Shown here: in pieces, positions 23,480 to 32,394 of the stretch
Layout: each line of letters starts with the position of its first letter
Position numbering within the stretch: the first letter of the stretch is position 1
From: an uncultured Schaedlerella sp.
Lineage (GTDB): Bacteria > Bacillota > Clostridia > Lachnospirales > Lachnospiraceae
Length of the DNA stretch: 64,000 nucleotides
Direction: 5' to 3'
Assembly (NCBI GenBank): GCA_934435195.1
Contig: CAKSAJ010000001.1
Coordinates: 62,001 to 126,000 of the forward strand
Program-made: the position numbers and the translations under genes
Notes under the pieces: model-generated
Databases searched by the model: none
What the model was told of the DNA's origin: nothing
Seen by the model: only the letters and a program-made list of their open reading frames with translations

Positions 23480-24966
23480 TACAAGGAACGATGTCGAATG
23501 CAGGGAAAAGTATTCTGGCAGGAGGATTATGCAGAGTATTTGCACAGGATGGATATAAAGTGGCTCCGTTTAAATCACAAAATATGGCTTTGAACTCGTA
23601 TATTACAGAAGAAGGTCTTGAAATGGGAAGGGCACAGGTGATGCAGGCTGAAGCGGCTGGAATTAAGCCTTCTGTTTTGATGAACCCAATTTTATTGAAA
23701 CCTTCCAGTGATACAGGCTCTCAGGTTATCATAAATGGAGAAGTGATGGGCAATATGTCTGCGATGGAATATTACCGCCATAAAAAAGAATATGTTCCTG
23801 CAATTATGCAGGCCTATGAGCAACTCAACAAAGAATATGATATTATCGTGATTGAAGGGGCAGGAAGTCCGGCAGAAATAAACCTAAAACAAGAAGATAT
23901 TGTAAATATGGGAATGGCAAAGCTTGCGGATGCACCGGTAATATTAGTTGGGGACATTGACCGTGGAGGTGTTTTTGCACAGATTGTTGGAACGATTGAG
24001 CTTTTGGAAAAAGAAGAACAAGAGCGAATTGTAGGGACTGTTATCAATAAATTCCGCGGAGATAAAAAAATCTTAGATCCTGGATTAAAAATGTTAGAAG
24101 ACAGAACGAATAAACCGGTACTCGGGGTAATTCCGTATTTTCATCTAGACATTGATGAAGAAGACAGTCTGTCAGAAAGAATCCAGAATAAAAAAGAGGT
24201 GTCGTTAATTGACATTGCAGTAATCCGTTTTCCAAGGTTATCAAATTTTACAGATATGATGGCATTAGAATGTATGGATATGGTTTCTGTCCGTTATATA
24301 AATAGCGCGGAAGAATTTGGAAACCCTGATGCAGTAATTCTTCCTGGAAGTAAAAATACAATGGAAGACATTTTATGGATGCGACAAAATGGTCTTGAGA
24401 TGAAAATTCAGAAACATGCAAAGCATGACAAATTAGTTTTTGGTATTTGTGGAGGATACCAGATGCTTGGAGAGGAAATAGAAGATCCTAATGGGGTTGA
24501 GAGAGCAGGAAAACTCAGAGGACTTGGATTGCTTCCGACAAAAACAGTATTTCAAAAAGAAAAGAAAAGAACTCGTGTGAAAGGAAGATTTCAAGAAGTT
24601 CCCGGAATGCTTTCAGGATTAAAAGGAATTGAAATTGAAGGATATGAAATCCATATGGGAAAAACGAGTTATTTGAATGATACACATGGTATTTTGAAAT
24701 TAAATGATATCGTGCAGAATACTTCAACAATAGAGGGGGCTGCAAAAGGGACTGTATATGGAAGTTATGTACATGGGATTTTCGATAAACCAGAAGTTGC
24801 AAGGCAACTTATCATTGCATTATTGAAACAAAAAGGACTAAACATCAATGAGGTAGAGGCTATAGATATGTCTGCATATAAAGAAGAACAGTATGATAAA
24901 CTTGCAGCTATTATTCGTGAAAATCTCGATATGAATGCAATATATAAGATTTTAAACAAAAAGTAA
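23461..24966 (+). CDS. cbiP: Cobyric acid synthase (glutamine-hydrolysing)
   Basis: A 501-residue amidotransferase that adds four amides to adenosylcobyrinic acid a,c-diamide. The N-terminal ATP domain has IMIQGTMSNAGKSILAGGLC and PFKSQNMALNSYIT. IIVIEGAGSPAEINL and the DIDRGGVFAQIVGT block follow. The glutaminase domain has the Cys in FGICGGYQMLG and a His in YVHGIFD. Length is normal. It overlaps cobD by 19 bases, with AGAAGAGG inside cobD as the ribosome binding site. Confidence 0.96.
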   Translation: MAKPIMIQGTMSNAGKSILAGGLCRVFAQDGYKVAPFKSQNMALNSYITEEGLEMGRAQVMQAEAAGIKPSVLMNPILLKPSSDTGSQVIINGEVMGNMSAMEYYRHKKEYVPAIMQAYEQLNKEYDIIVIEGAGSPAEINLKQEDIVNMGMAKLADAPVILVGDIDRGGVFAQIVGTIELLEKEEQERIVGTVINKFRGDKKILDPGLKMLEDRTNKPVLGVIPYFHLDIDEEDSLSERIQNKKEVSLIDIAVIRFPRLSNFTDMMALECMDMVSVRYINSAEEFGNPDAVILPGSKNTMEDILWMRQNGLEMKIQKHAKHDKLVFGICGGYQMLGEEIEDPNGVERAGKLRGLGLLPTKTVFQKEKKRTRVKGRFQEVPGMLSGLKGIEIEGYEIHMGKTSYLNDTHGILKLNDIVQNTSTIEGAAKGTVYGSYVHGIFDKPEVARQLIIALLKQKGLNINEVEAIDMSAYKEEQYDKLAAIIRENLDMNAIYKILNKK

Positions 24967-25031
24967 TATTATAAAAATAGTGAAATCGTACTAATAGATG
25001 GAATTATCAAATAAATCAGGAGCAAAATGTT

Positions 25032-26036
25032 ATGTTATACCTTATAACAGGAGGAAGTGGAAGCGGAAAATCAGAATATGCAGAAAACAAACTATGTGAA
25101 TTAAGCAAAAAAACAAATAGTTCGAAAGTTTATCTTGCTACGATGATTCCATATGGAAGGGAAACCGAAGAAAAAATAAACCGACATAGACAAATGAGAG
25201 CAAAGAAAAACTTTCAGACAGAAGAATGCTTTACAAATTTACCAAAATTTGTTGAAAATATGAAATTTCAAAAAGATTCAAATAAAAAAGAAGTTGTATT
25301 ATTAGAATGTATGTCAAATCTTGTTGCGAACGAGTTGTTTGATGAAACAGGCGTGAATACAAATTTAAAAAAAGAGGAGCCCGCATTATCTGATAACGAA
25401 GTAATTGAAAAACTCACAGGCTATATTTTAAATGGCGTGGAAAAGTTAAACGATATTTACGAAAATACTGTTATTGTAACAAATGAAGTCTTTTCGGAAT
25501 CGACACATTATTCAAACGAAATGTCGGTATATAAGCAGGTTTTAGGGAAAGTAAATTGTGAACTGGCTAAAGCAGCAGTAGAAGTAGCAGAAGTAATATA
25601 TGGACAGGCAGTTTTATATAAAAATGAAAAGGTGAAGTGTATGAACAAAAAAGCAGGATCGCATTTAATTATTGGTGGCGCATATCAAGGAAAACTAGAA
25701 TATGCAAAAAAACTTTATCCTCAAATACAGTGGGCAGACGGAGAAATGGATTCCTTTGAAAAAATTCAAAATGCAACCGGAATTTATCACTTTGAAATTT
25801 ATATAAAACGAATTTTAAAGAATGGGAAAGGAGATATCAAAGAAATATTAGATCAAATTTTTACGAAAGATATACAAAAAGTAATAATTTGTAACGAAGT
25901 TGGATATGGGCTTGTTCCAGTGGATTCGTTTGAACGTTATTATAGAGAACAAGTCGGAAGAATCTGTACCACTCTTGCAAAACAGGCAGACAAAGTAACT
26001 CGTGTAGTTTGTGGCATTGGGACAGAGTTGAAATAA
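25032..26036 (+). CDS. cobU: CobU (adenosylcobinamide kinase/guanylyltransferase) with a second, degenerate CobU-like domain
   Basis: A 334-residue protein, about twice the single-domain length. Residues 1-197 form a CobU domain: P-loop LITGGSGSGKSEYAEN, YLATMIPYGRETEEKINRH with a guanylylation-type His, LECMSNLVANELF and VTNEVF. Residues about 205-334 repeat the fold: LIIGGAYQGKLEYAKK is a P-loop with changed residues, and ICNEVGYGLVPVDSFERYYR with GRICTTLAKQADKVTRVVCG matches the usual CobU C-terminal half. The first copy's NEV region (NEVFSESTHYSNEM) deviates and the second copy's matches better. Functions may be split between the halves. AGGAG lies about 8 bases upstream. Confidence 0.85.
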   Translation: MLYLITGGSGSGKSEYAENKLCELSKKTNSSKVYLATMIPYGRETEEKINRHRQMRAKKNFQTEECFTNLPKFVENMKFQKDSNKKEVVLLECMSNLVANELFDETGVNTNLKKEEPALSDNEVIEKLTGYILNGVEKLNDIYENTVIVTNEVFSESTHYSNEMSVYKQVLGKVNCELAKAAVEVAEVIYGQAVLYKNEKVKCMNKKAGSHLIIGGAYQGKLEYAKKLYPQIQWADGEMDSFEKIQNATGIYHFEIYIKRILKNGKGDIKEILDQIFTKDIQKVIICNEVGYGLVPVDSFERYYREQVGRICTTLAKQADKVTRVVCGIGTELK

Positions 26037-26059
26037 TCAGAAAGAAAACAGGTGAAAAA

Positions 26060-26701
26060 ATGGCTATAGAACTAGAACAGGTATTACCAAAAGATATTGA
26101 AAGAAGAAGTTTTGAGATTATCACAGAAGAACTTGGAGACACACAATTGATTCCCGGAACAGAACCGATTGTGAAACGATGTATTCATACAAGTGCAGAT
26201 TTTGATTATGCGAAAAATTTAGTTTTTTCAAAGGATGCCGTTCAAAAAGCGTTAGATGCAATCCGGCAGGGGGCATCCATAGTAACGGATACACAGATGG
26301 GAAAATCGGGGATCAACAAAAAACGACTTGCAAAATATGGTGGAGAAGTATTTTGTTTTATGTCGGATGAAGATGTTGCAGCACAGGCAAAAGCAAACGG
26401 CACTACGAGAGCTGTTGCAAGTATGGAAAAGGCAGCAAAGCTTAATAAAAAGTTGATATATGCGATTGGAAATGCACCTACAGCACTGATACATTTGTAT
26501 GAACAGGTCGAGAAAGGAATTATTGATCCTGAACTGATTATTGGAGTTCCGGTTGGTTTTGTAAACGTAGTTCAATCGAAAGAATTAATCTTAAAATTAG
26601 AAGATACGCCTTATATTATTGCCAGAGGAAGAAAAGGTGGAAGTAATATTGCAGCATGTATTTGTAATGCACTTATTTATATGTTAGATGAAGATTTGTG
26701 A
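26060..26701 (+). CDS. cbiC: Cobalt-precorrin-8 methylmutase
   Basis: The ATG at 26060 is chosen over the in-frame ATG at 26009, which lies inside cobU, because AGGTGA sits just upstream and the family starts here. The 213-residue product migrates the C-11 methyl group to C-12, giving cobyrinic acid. Signatures: IHTSADFDYAKNL with the catalytic His, VTDTQMGKSGINK, GNAPTALIHLYE and GVPVGFVNVVQSKE. It is the last cobalamin gene. Its distance from the other ring enzymes shows the operon is not ordered by pathway step. Confidence 0.94.
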   Translation: MAIELEQVLPKDIERRSFEIITEELGDTQLIPGTEPIVKRCIHTSADFDYAKNLVFSKDAVQKALDAIRQGASIVTDTQMGKSGINKKRLAKYGGEVFCFMSDEDVAAQAKANGTTRAVASMEKAAKLNKKLIYAIGNAPTALIHLYEQVEKGIIDPELIIGVPVGFVNVVQSKELILKLEDTPYIIARGRKGGSNIAACICNALIYMLDEDL

Positions 26702-26815
26702 GATAAAGCAAAAAACGGATAAGATTAGCTGAAAAATTCTACTTGTTAGAATATGGTATAAGTGATATGATGAACAACAGCGAAAGCAATCATAAATTGA
26801 AAGGAAACAAGAAAC

Positions 26816-28210
26816 GTGACCTACGAAGAAGCAAGGGTATATTTGGACGAAGTGTCGAAATACGGAAGTGTACTTGGCTTGGATACGATTCGAGAGCTGT
26901 TGTATGAACTGGGAAATCCGCAGAATGATTTGAAGTTCATACATATTGCGGGAACCAATGGAAAAGGGTCTGTGCTTGCATATATTTCTACAATATTAAG
27001 TGAGACCGGATTTCGTGTTGGCAGATATGTTTCACCAACAGTAATTGGCTATCTGGAAAAAATCCAGATAAATGGAGATTGGATCTCGGAAAAAGTATTT
27101 ACAGAATTAGTTGAAGAAGTTCAGAGAGCTATTGTGCGTATGGAGACAAACGGAAAGGCTAGTCCGACCGTATTTGAAGTTGAGACCGCAATAGCTTTTT
27201 TATATTTTAAGAGAGAGCATTGCGATTATGTAGTATTGGAAACTGGTCTGGGCGGCATTTTAGATGCAACAAATATTATTTCCAATACAAAAGTGGCTGT
27301 GTTTACCAATATAAGCAGAGATCATATGGGATTTTTGGGAAATACATTAGAAGAAATCGCAGAAAATAAAGCGGGAATCATAAAGCCTGGATGTGCTGTT
27401 GTTTCAGCAGCACAAGAAGAAGCCGTAAGAAAAGTATTAAAAGAAGCAGCAGATAAAAATCATGTACCGATACAATTCGCAGAGCCGGATAAAGTACAAG
27501 TTTTAGATGAATCCTATCATGGACAGACATTTTCTTATAAACAGTTTGAAAACATTCATATTCCGTTGGCGGGATTGTATCAGATTCAAAATGCCGCAAC
27601 TGCATGTGAGGTTTTACTGGCATTACAGAGAATTGAGCAGATAGAAAATAAATATGAGAAAACAACAAAAAAAAGTGAGTATTCGATGGAAGCTATTAGA
27701 AATGGCTTTCTGAAAACGAAGTGGAAGGGTAGATTTACTTGCATAAATGAAAATCCGGTGTTTATTGTTGATGGAGCACATAACGAAGATGCTGCAAAAC
27801 AGTTGAAAAGAACATTAGAAAGATATTTTCCTCAAAAAAACTTTATCTTTATAATGGGTGTTTTCAAAGATAAAGAATATGAAAAAATTGTACAAATTAT
27901 GTTGCCATTAGCAAAAAGGGTATATACAATTAATCTTCCGAATAAGGATAGAACATTGGATGCAGACTTATTAAAACAGGTTATTGAAAAAAATTGGAAG
28001 GCAACCGCCCCAAAAGAAGACAATTTAAAAAAATTAGATGAATCGTATGAAGTCCGCAGTATGGCGTCATTGAAAGATGCCGTTGATAATGCCATGTGTC
28101 AGGCAAAAGAAGATGATATTATTGTCGCATTTGGATCGTTGTCGTATCTTGGAGATGTAATGAAACTCGTTGAAAAAAAGCAGAAAAGATTGAAAAATGA
28201 GGATGAGTAA
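26816..28210 (+). CDS. folC: Folylpolyglutamate synthase / dihydrofolate synthase
   Basis: A 464-residue Mur-ligase-fold enzyme that adds glutamate to dihydropteroate and to folates. The start is GTG at 26816, with AAAGGAAAC upstream. The P-loop is IHIAGTNGKGSVLAYISTIL. KAGIIKPGCAVVSAAQEEAV, HIPLAGLYQIQNAATACEV and FIVDGAHNEDAAKQL are the standard blocks. It opens the folate operon. Its stop is followed immediately by the folE start (28211). Confidence 0.92.
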   Translation: MTYEEARVYLDEVSKYGSVLGLDTIRELLYELGNPQNDLKFIHIAGTNGKGSVLAYISTILSETGFRVGRYVSPTVIGYLEKIQINGDWISEKVFTELVEEVQRAIVRMETNGKASPTVFEVETAIAFLYFKREHCDYVVLETGLGGILDATNIISNTKVAVFTNISRDHMGFLGNTLEEIAENKAGIIKPGCAVVSAAQEEAVRKVLKEAADKNHVPIQFAEPDKVQVLDESYHGQTFSYKQFENIHIPLAGLYQIQNAATACEVLLALQRIEQIENKYEKTTKKSEYSMEAIRNGFLKTKWKGRFTCINENPVFIVDGAHNEDAAKQLKRTLERYFPQKNFIFIMGVFKDKEYEKIVQIMLPLAKRVYTINLPNKDRTLDADLLKQVIEKNWKATAPKEDNLKKLDESYEVRSMASLKDAVDNAMCQAKEDDIIVAFGSLSYLGDVMKLVEKKQKRLKNEDE

Positions 28211-28765
28211 ATGATAGATCACGAAAAGGTAAAAGAAGGAGTTCGTCTATTACTGGAAGGAATCGGAGAAGACGTGACTCGTGAAGGGTTAGTGGAAACA
28301 CCAGATCGTATTGCAAGAATGTATGAAGAAATATATGGTGGAATGGAAGAAGATGCTTCAGAACATCTAAAAAAACGTTTCCATGTAGATAATGATGCAA
28401 TGGTATTAGAAAAAGATATTACATTTTATTCTACTTGTGAGCACCATTTGCTTCCATTTTATGGAAAAGCACACATCGCATATATTCCCGATGGTGAAGT
28501 TGTAGGGTTGAGTAAGCTTGCCAGAACAGTGGAAGTTTTTGCACGAAGACTTCAGCTTCAAGAACAACTGACAGGGCAAATCGCAGATGCACTGGAAAAA
28601 GAATTAAACCCAAAAGGTGTTATGGTAATGATTGAGGCTGAGCATATGTGTATGACAATGCGTGGAATTAAAAAACCGGGGAGTCAGACTGTGACAATTG
28701 TTAAAAGAGGAATTTTTGAGAATAACAAGGAATTAGAAGATACATTTTTTAGAATGTTGCGGTAG
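28211..28765 (+). CDS. folE: GTP cyclohydrolase I
   Basis: A 184-residue enzyme converting GTP to 7,8-dihydroneopterin triphosphate, the first pterin step. ETPDRIARMYEEIYGG, FYSTCEHHLLPFYGKAHIAY (zinc Cys and His), GLSKLARTVEVFARRLQLQE and EAEHMCMTMRGIKKPGS contain the catalytic and zinc residues, including the second zinc Cys. The start abuts the folC stop with no gap, and the GATGAG sequence inside folC may serve as the ribosome binding site. Confidence 0.96.
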   Translation: MIDHEKVKEGVRLLLEGIGEDVTREGLVETPDRIARMYEEIYGGMEEDASEHLKKRFHVDNDAMVLEKDITFYSTCEHHLLPFYGKAHIAYIPDGEVVGLSKLARTVEVFARRLQLQEQLTGQIADALEKELNPKGVMVMIEAEHMCMTMRGIKKPGSQTVTIVKRGIFENNKELEDTFFRMLR

Positions 28766-28774
28766 GATTTGAAA

Positions 28775-29302
28775 ATGGAAAAATTAATAGAAATAGAATA
28801 CATTCGAAAGCATTCATTATACCAAGAGTGTTACATGCGTCTGCAAAAAGCGGAAGAAGGAAGAAAATTTTGCCGACATACAATGGAACATTTTATTGAC
28901 GTTGCACGCATATCGTGGATTTTGAACCTTGAACAAGATTTTAAAATTCGTAAACCGGTTATTTATGGGATGGCTCTATTGCATGATATTGGGAAATACA
29001 GACAGTATGAAGAAGGATATCCACATGAAAAAGCATCCGTAGAAATTACGAAAATCATATTCCGTGATCTTCCTGAATTAAGTTTTACAGAAGAAGAGAA
29101 ACAAGGGATTCTTACAGCGATTCAAAATCATAGAGTTCAACAAAACGTGTGTATAGACCAAGCAAAAAATACAACTCTATCTGATATATTAAGCTGGCTG
29201 TTATATACTGCGGATAAAAAATCAAGAGCATGTTATAGCTGCCTTGCAGAAAAAGAATGCAATTGGACAATAGAAAAAAAGAATATGGAGATTGAAATAT
29301 GA
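28775..29302 (+). CDS. HD-domain phosphohydrolase in the folate operon
   Basis: A 175-residue protein. The ATG at 28775 is preferred; an in-frame TTG at 28769 is possible. HD-superfamily metal ligands are visible as FCRHTMEHFIDVARI, then LLHDIGKYRQYEEGYPHEKA, then AIQNHR, and a late Asp in YTADKKSRAC. It lies between folE and folP, with a four-base overlap into folP (ATGA). The pathway needs a dihydroneopterin triphosphate dephosphorylation step and no Nudix FolQ gene is seen here, so this enzyme is a candidate for that step. That is inference from context and general phosphohydrolase chemistry. A general nucleotide phosphatase role is equally possible. Confidence 0.8.
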   Translation: MEKLIEIEYIRKHSLYQECYMRLQKAEEGRKFCRHTMEHFIDVARISWILNLEQDFKIRKPVIYGMALLHDIGKYRQYEEGYPHEKASVEITKIIFRDLPELSFTEEEKQGILTAIQNHRVQQNVCIDQAKNTTLSDILSWLLYTADKKSRACYSCLAEKECNWTIEKKNMEIEI

Positions 29303-30117
29303 TTATAGGTCAAAAAACATTTGATACAGAGCATCATACATATATCATGGGAATTTTAAATGTAACACCGGATTCGTTTTCAGATGGTGGAAAATATAAT
29401 TCGCTAGATGCGGCGCTATATCATGCCAAGGAAATGGCAGAAAATGGTGTAGATATTTTTGATATCGGAGGGGAGTCTACAAGACCGGGACATATACAGA
29501 TATCAGATGAAGAAGAAATTGAACGTGTTGTACCGATAATTGCAAAATTAAAGACGGAATTTGATATTCCGATATCAGTAGATACTTATAAAAGCAATGT
29601 GGCTGAGGCAGCGATTCAGGCAGGAGCAGATTTAGTTAATGATATATGGGGACTAAAATACGATGAGAAGATGGCAGAAGTGATTGCTAAATATCAGACA
29701 GCTTGTTGCCTGATGCATAATCGCAATAATACCGAGTATAACAATTTTATTGAAGATGTTCTGGATGATTTGAAGGAAACCATTCAACTTGCAAAACAGG
29801 CAGGGATAGAAGACGATAAGATTATGTTAGACCCGGGTATCGGATTTGGAAAAACATATGAGATGAATCTGGAGATGATGAAGCATGTAGATTCAATTCA
29901 AACATTAGGATATCCAGTTCTTCTTGGGACGTCTCGAAAGTCTATGATTGGTCTGACACTGGACCTTCCGGCAGACCAAAGAGAAGAAGGAACTCTTGTA
30001 ACAACTGTTATCGGAATGATGAAGGGGTGCTCCTTTGTAAGAGTCCATGACGTAAAGGCAAATTATCGTGCAATCAAAATGACAGAAGCAATTATGAGAA
30101 AACATGAGATTAATTAA
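29299..30117 (+). CDS. folP: Dihydropteroate synthase
   Basis: A 272-residue TIM-barrel enzyme that joins p-aminobenzoate to the pterin diphosphate. It is the sulfonamide target. YIMGILNVTPDSFSDGGKYN and FDIGGESTRPGHIQISDEEE are the pterin-binding and loop signatures. SVDTYKSNVAEAAIQAGADL, LMHNR, LDPGIGFGKT and LLGTSRKSMIG complete the barrel, and VRVHDVKANYRAIKM ends it. It overlaps the HD gene by four bases. Confidence 0.96.
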   Translation: MIIGQKTFDTEHHTYIMGILNVTPDSFSDGGKYNSLDAALYHAKEMAENGVDIFDIGGESTRPGHIQISDEEEIERVVPIIAKLKTEFDIPISVDTYKSNVAEAAIQAGADLVNDIWGLKYDEKMAEVIAKYQTACCLMHNRNNTEYNNFIEDVLDDLKETIQLAKQAGIEDDKIMLDPGIGFGKTYEMNLEMMKHVDSIQTLGYPVLLGTSRKSMIGLTLDLPADQREEGTLVTTVIGMMKGCSFVRVHDVKANYRAIKMTEAIMRKHEIN

Positions 30118-30162
30118 AAATAAAAGATTAATTATAGAATTAACGGAGATTATTTAAACATA

Positions 30163-30981
30163 ATGGACAAAATAAAAATTGAAAATTTGGAAATATTTGC
30201 AAATCATGGAGTATTTCCAGAGGAAAATAAGTTAGGACAGAAATTTCTTGTATCAGTAGTTCTGTATACAGATACACGTAAAGCAGGGAAAACGGACGAG
30301 CTGACAGAGTCTATTCATTATGGCGAAGTAAGTCAGTTTATTGATAAATATGTAAAAGAGCATACATTCCAATTGTTAGAACGGTTGGCGGAAAGTTTAG
30401 CAGAACAATTACTTCTTCAAGTGACTCATCTTGAAAGGATAAAAATTGAAATAAAGAAACCGTGGGCGCCGATTGGACTGCCACTTGAAACAGTGTCTGT
30501 AGAGATTGACAGAAGCTGGCACACAGTATATATTGCATTGGGATCTAATATTGGAAATAAACGGCAATTTCTTGATGAAGCAGTTACTGCATTAGATTTG
30601 CTGGAAAGCTGCAAGGTAACAAAGGTTTCAGAGTATCTCGTTACAGAACCATATGGGGTTACCGATCAGGATGAATTTTTAAATGGATGTCTAGAGATGC
30701 GTACTTTGCTTACTCCACATGAATTATTAGACGAATTACATCGAATTGAACAGGATGCTGGTCGTGAGCGGAAAATACATTGGGGACCACGTACTTTAGA
30801 TCTGGATATTTTATTTTATGATGATTGTGTGATACAGGAACCTGATTTTTGCGTTCCCCATGTCGATATGCAAAACAGAGATTTTGTGTTAAAACCATTA
30901 TGCGAGATTGCTCCGTACAAGAGACATCCTGTATATGGATGGACAGTAAGTGAAATGCTATCAAAATTATCTTTAAAATAA
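30163..30981 (+). CDS. folBK: Bifunctional dihydroneopterin aldolase / HPPK (FolB-FolK fusion)
   Basis: A 272-residue fusion. Residues 1 to about 118 are FolB: IENLEIFANHGVFPEENKLG, HYGEVSQFI, ERLAESLAEQLL and the final IKKPWAPIGLPLETVSVEI. Residues about 121-272 are FolK: YIALGSNIGNKRQFLDEAV, LVTEPYGVTDQDEFLNGCLE, GRERKIHWGPRTLDLDILFY and PHVDMQNRDFVLKPL. It performs two consecutive steps, making the diphosphate substrate of FolP. The likely last gene of the operon; a strong terminator follows at 31000. Confidence 0.95.
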   Translation: MDKIKIENLEIFANHGVFPEENKLGQKFLVSVVLYTDTRKAGKTDELTESIHYGEVSQFIDKYVKEHTFQLLERLAESLAEQLLLQVTHLERIKIEIKKPWAPIGLPLETVSVEIDRSWHTVYIALGSNIGNKRQFLDEAVTALDLLESCKVTKVSEYLVTEPYGVTDQDEFLNGCLEMRTLLTPHELLDELHRIEQDAGRERKIHWGPRTLDLDILFYDDCVIQEPDFCVPHVDMQNRDFVLKPLCEIAPYKRHPVYGWTVSEMLSKLSLK

Positions 30982-30999
30982 TAGTTTGATTTAAATTAG

Positions 31000-31064
31000 A
31001 GCACATAAAAAGAGAATCATAATTTGCCTGACAAAAATGATTCTCTTTTTATGTGCTATTTTAT
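31000..31064. terminator. Bidirectional terminator between folBK and aroA
   Basis: A perfect 21-bp stem (31000-31020 with 31037-31057, beginning AGCACATAAAAAGAGAATCA) around a 16-base loop. The A-rich and T-rich blocks inside and after the stem can end transcription from both converging units. Confidence 0.88.
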
Positions 31065-31082
31065 ATCGAAAGGCTATAAAAA

Positions 31083-32375
31083 TTATAATAAATTTTCGAA
31101 TGAATCATAAAAAGTAGGATAGGATACATCGACACACTTACTGTCAAGAATTCGAGTGGTATCTTCTGCGATTAATGCCGCAATGCTAAATGCCATTGCA
31201 ATACGATGATCCAGCAAGGTGTGAATCGTTGCACCATGGAGGGGCTTTCCACCATGAATGATCATTCCGTCATCCGTGGCAATAATATCGCATCCCATAG
31301 CTTTTAAATTATCAACAACCGTTTCAATACGATTTGTCTCTTTTACTTTTAACTCGGCTGCATCTTTTATTATAGTCGTACCTTCAGCAGCTGCTGCCAT
31401 AATGGCAATAATCGGGATTTCATCAATTAATGTTGGGATAATATCCCCTGAAATGGTTGTACCATGAAGCTTGCTTGTCCGAACCAGGATATCTGCAATT
31501 GCTTCGCCACCTTCTGTACGCTCATTTAACAAAGTAATATTTGCCCCCATATCTTCACATACTTTTAAAATACCCGCCCGGGTTGCGTTGATTCCTGTGT
31601 TTTTTATCAGAATTTCTGAATCCGGTACAAGAAGCCCGGCTGCAATAAAGTAGGCAGCGGAAGAAATATCTCCCGGAACCATGATTTTTTGTCCATAAAG
31701 TTCACTGCAGGGACGAATAAATGCAGTTGCTTTACTTGTGTTTAAATCATATTGAGAACGAATATCTGCACCAAATTCTTTAAGCATTAATTCAGTATGA
31801 TTGCGAGAAAGAGAAGGCTCAGTGACAGAGGTCTCTCCGTCAGCATACAATCCAGCTAACAAAATGCTTGATTTTACCTGGGCAGAAGCAACAGGAGAAT
31901 CATAATGTATTCCATGAAGTTTGCCTGGAGCAATGTAGAGGGGAGCACAGCCGTTTCTTAAAATACTGGAGATATGTCCTCCCATCCTTGTTAAAGGCTC
32001 CATAATACGTTTCATAGGTCTGGAATTCAATGAATTATCACCGGAGAGTTTGGATTCAAAAGGTTGTCCGACCAAAATTCCAGAGATAAGACGAGTTGTA
32101 GTTCCACTGTTTCCGACATCTAGAATTTCTGTTGGTGCGGTTAATCCATGAAGCCCTTTTCCATGTACAATAATCTTTTCTGGTTGATTTTCGATTTCGA
32201 TTCCCATTTTACGAAAACAATTAATCGTTGCAAGACAATCAGCTCCTTGCAAGAAGTTCGAAATTTCTGTGGTTCCACTGGCAATAGAACCAAACATAAT
32301 GCATCTATGAGAAATAGATTTATCTCCAGGAATATTTACCTCTCCTCGAAGTCCCGTGATTTTAGCTAATTCCAT
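31083..32375 (-). CDS. aroA: 3-phosphoshikimate 1-carboxyvinyltransferase (EPSP synthase)
   Basis: A 430-residue shikimate-pathway enzyme. The start at 32375 is chosen because GGGAGG lies about 8 bases upstream and the family begins MELAKITGLRGEVNIPGDKS. The ORF can be extended ten residues to 32405, but that part overlaps tyrA. GDKSISHRCIMFGS, LDVGNSGTTTRLISG, SGDNSLNSRPMKRIMEPL, IIPTLIDEIPIIAIMAA and LKVKETNRI contain the phosphate- and substrate-binding residues. It lies 19 bases after tyrA, so the two are co-transcribed. Confidence 0.95.
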   Translation of the reverse strand: MELAKITGLRGEVNIPGDKSISHRCIMFGSIASGTTEISNFLQGADCLATINCFRKMGIEIENQPEKIIVHGKGLHGLTAPTEILDVGNSGTTTRLISGILVGQPFESKLSGDNSLNSRPMKRIMEPLTRMGGHISSILRNGCAPLYIAPGKLHGIHYDSPVASAQVKSSILLAGLYADGETSVTEPSLSRNHTELMLKEFGADIRSQYDLNTSKATAFIRPCSELYGQKIMVPGDISSAAYFIAAGLLVPDSEILIKNTGINATRAGILKVCEDMGANITLLNERTEGGEAIADILVRTSKLHGTTISGDIIPTLIDEIPIIAIMAAAAEGTTIIKDAAELKVKETNRIETVVDNLKAMGCDIIATDDGMIIHGGKPLHGATIHTLLDHRIAMAFSIAALIAEDTTRILDSKCVDVSYPTFYDSFENLL

Positions 32376-32394
32376 ATTGAAATACCTCCCTTGA

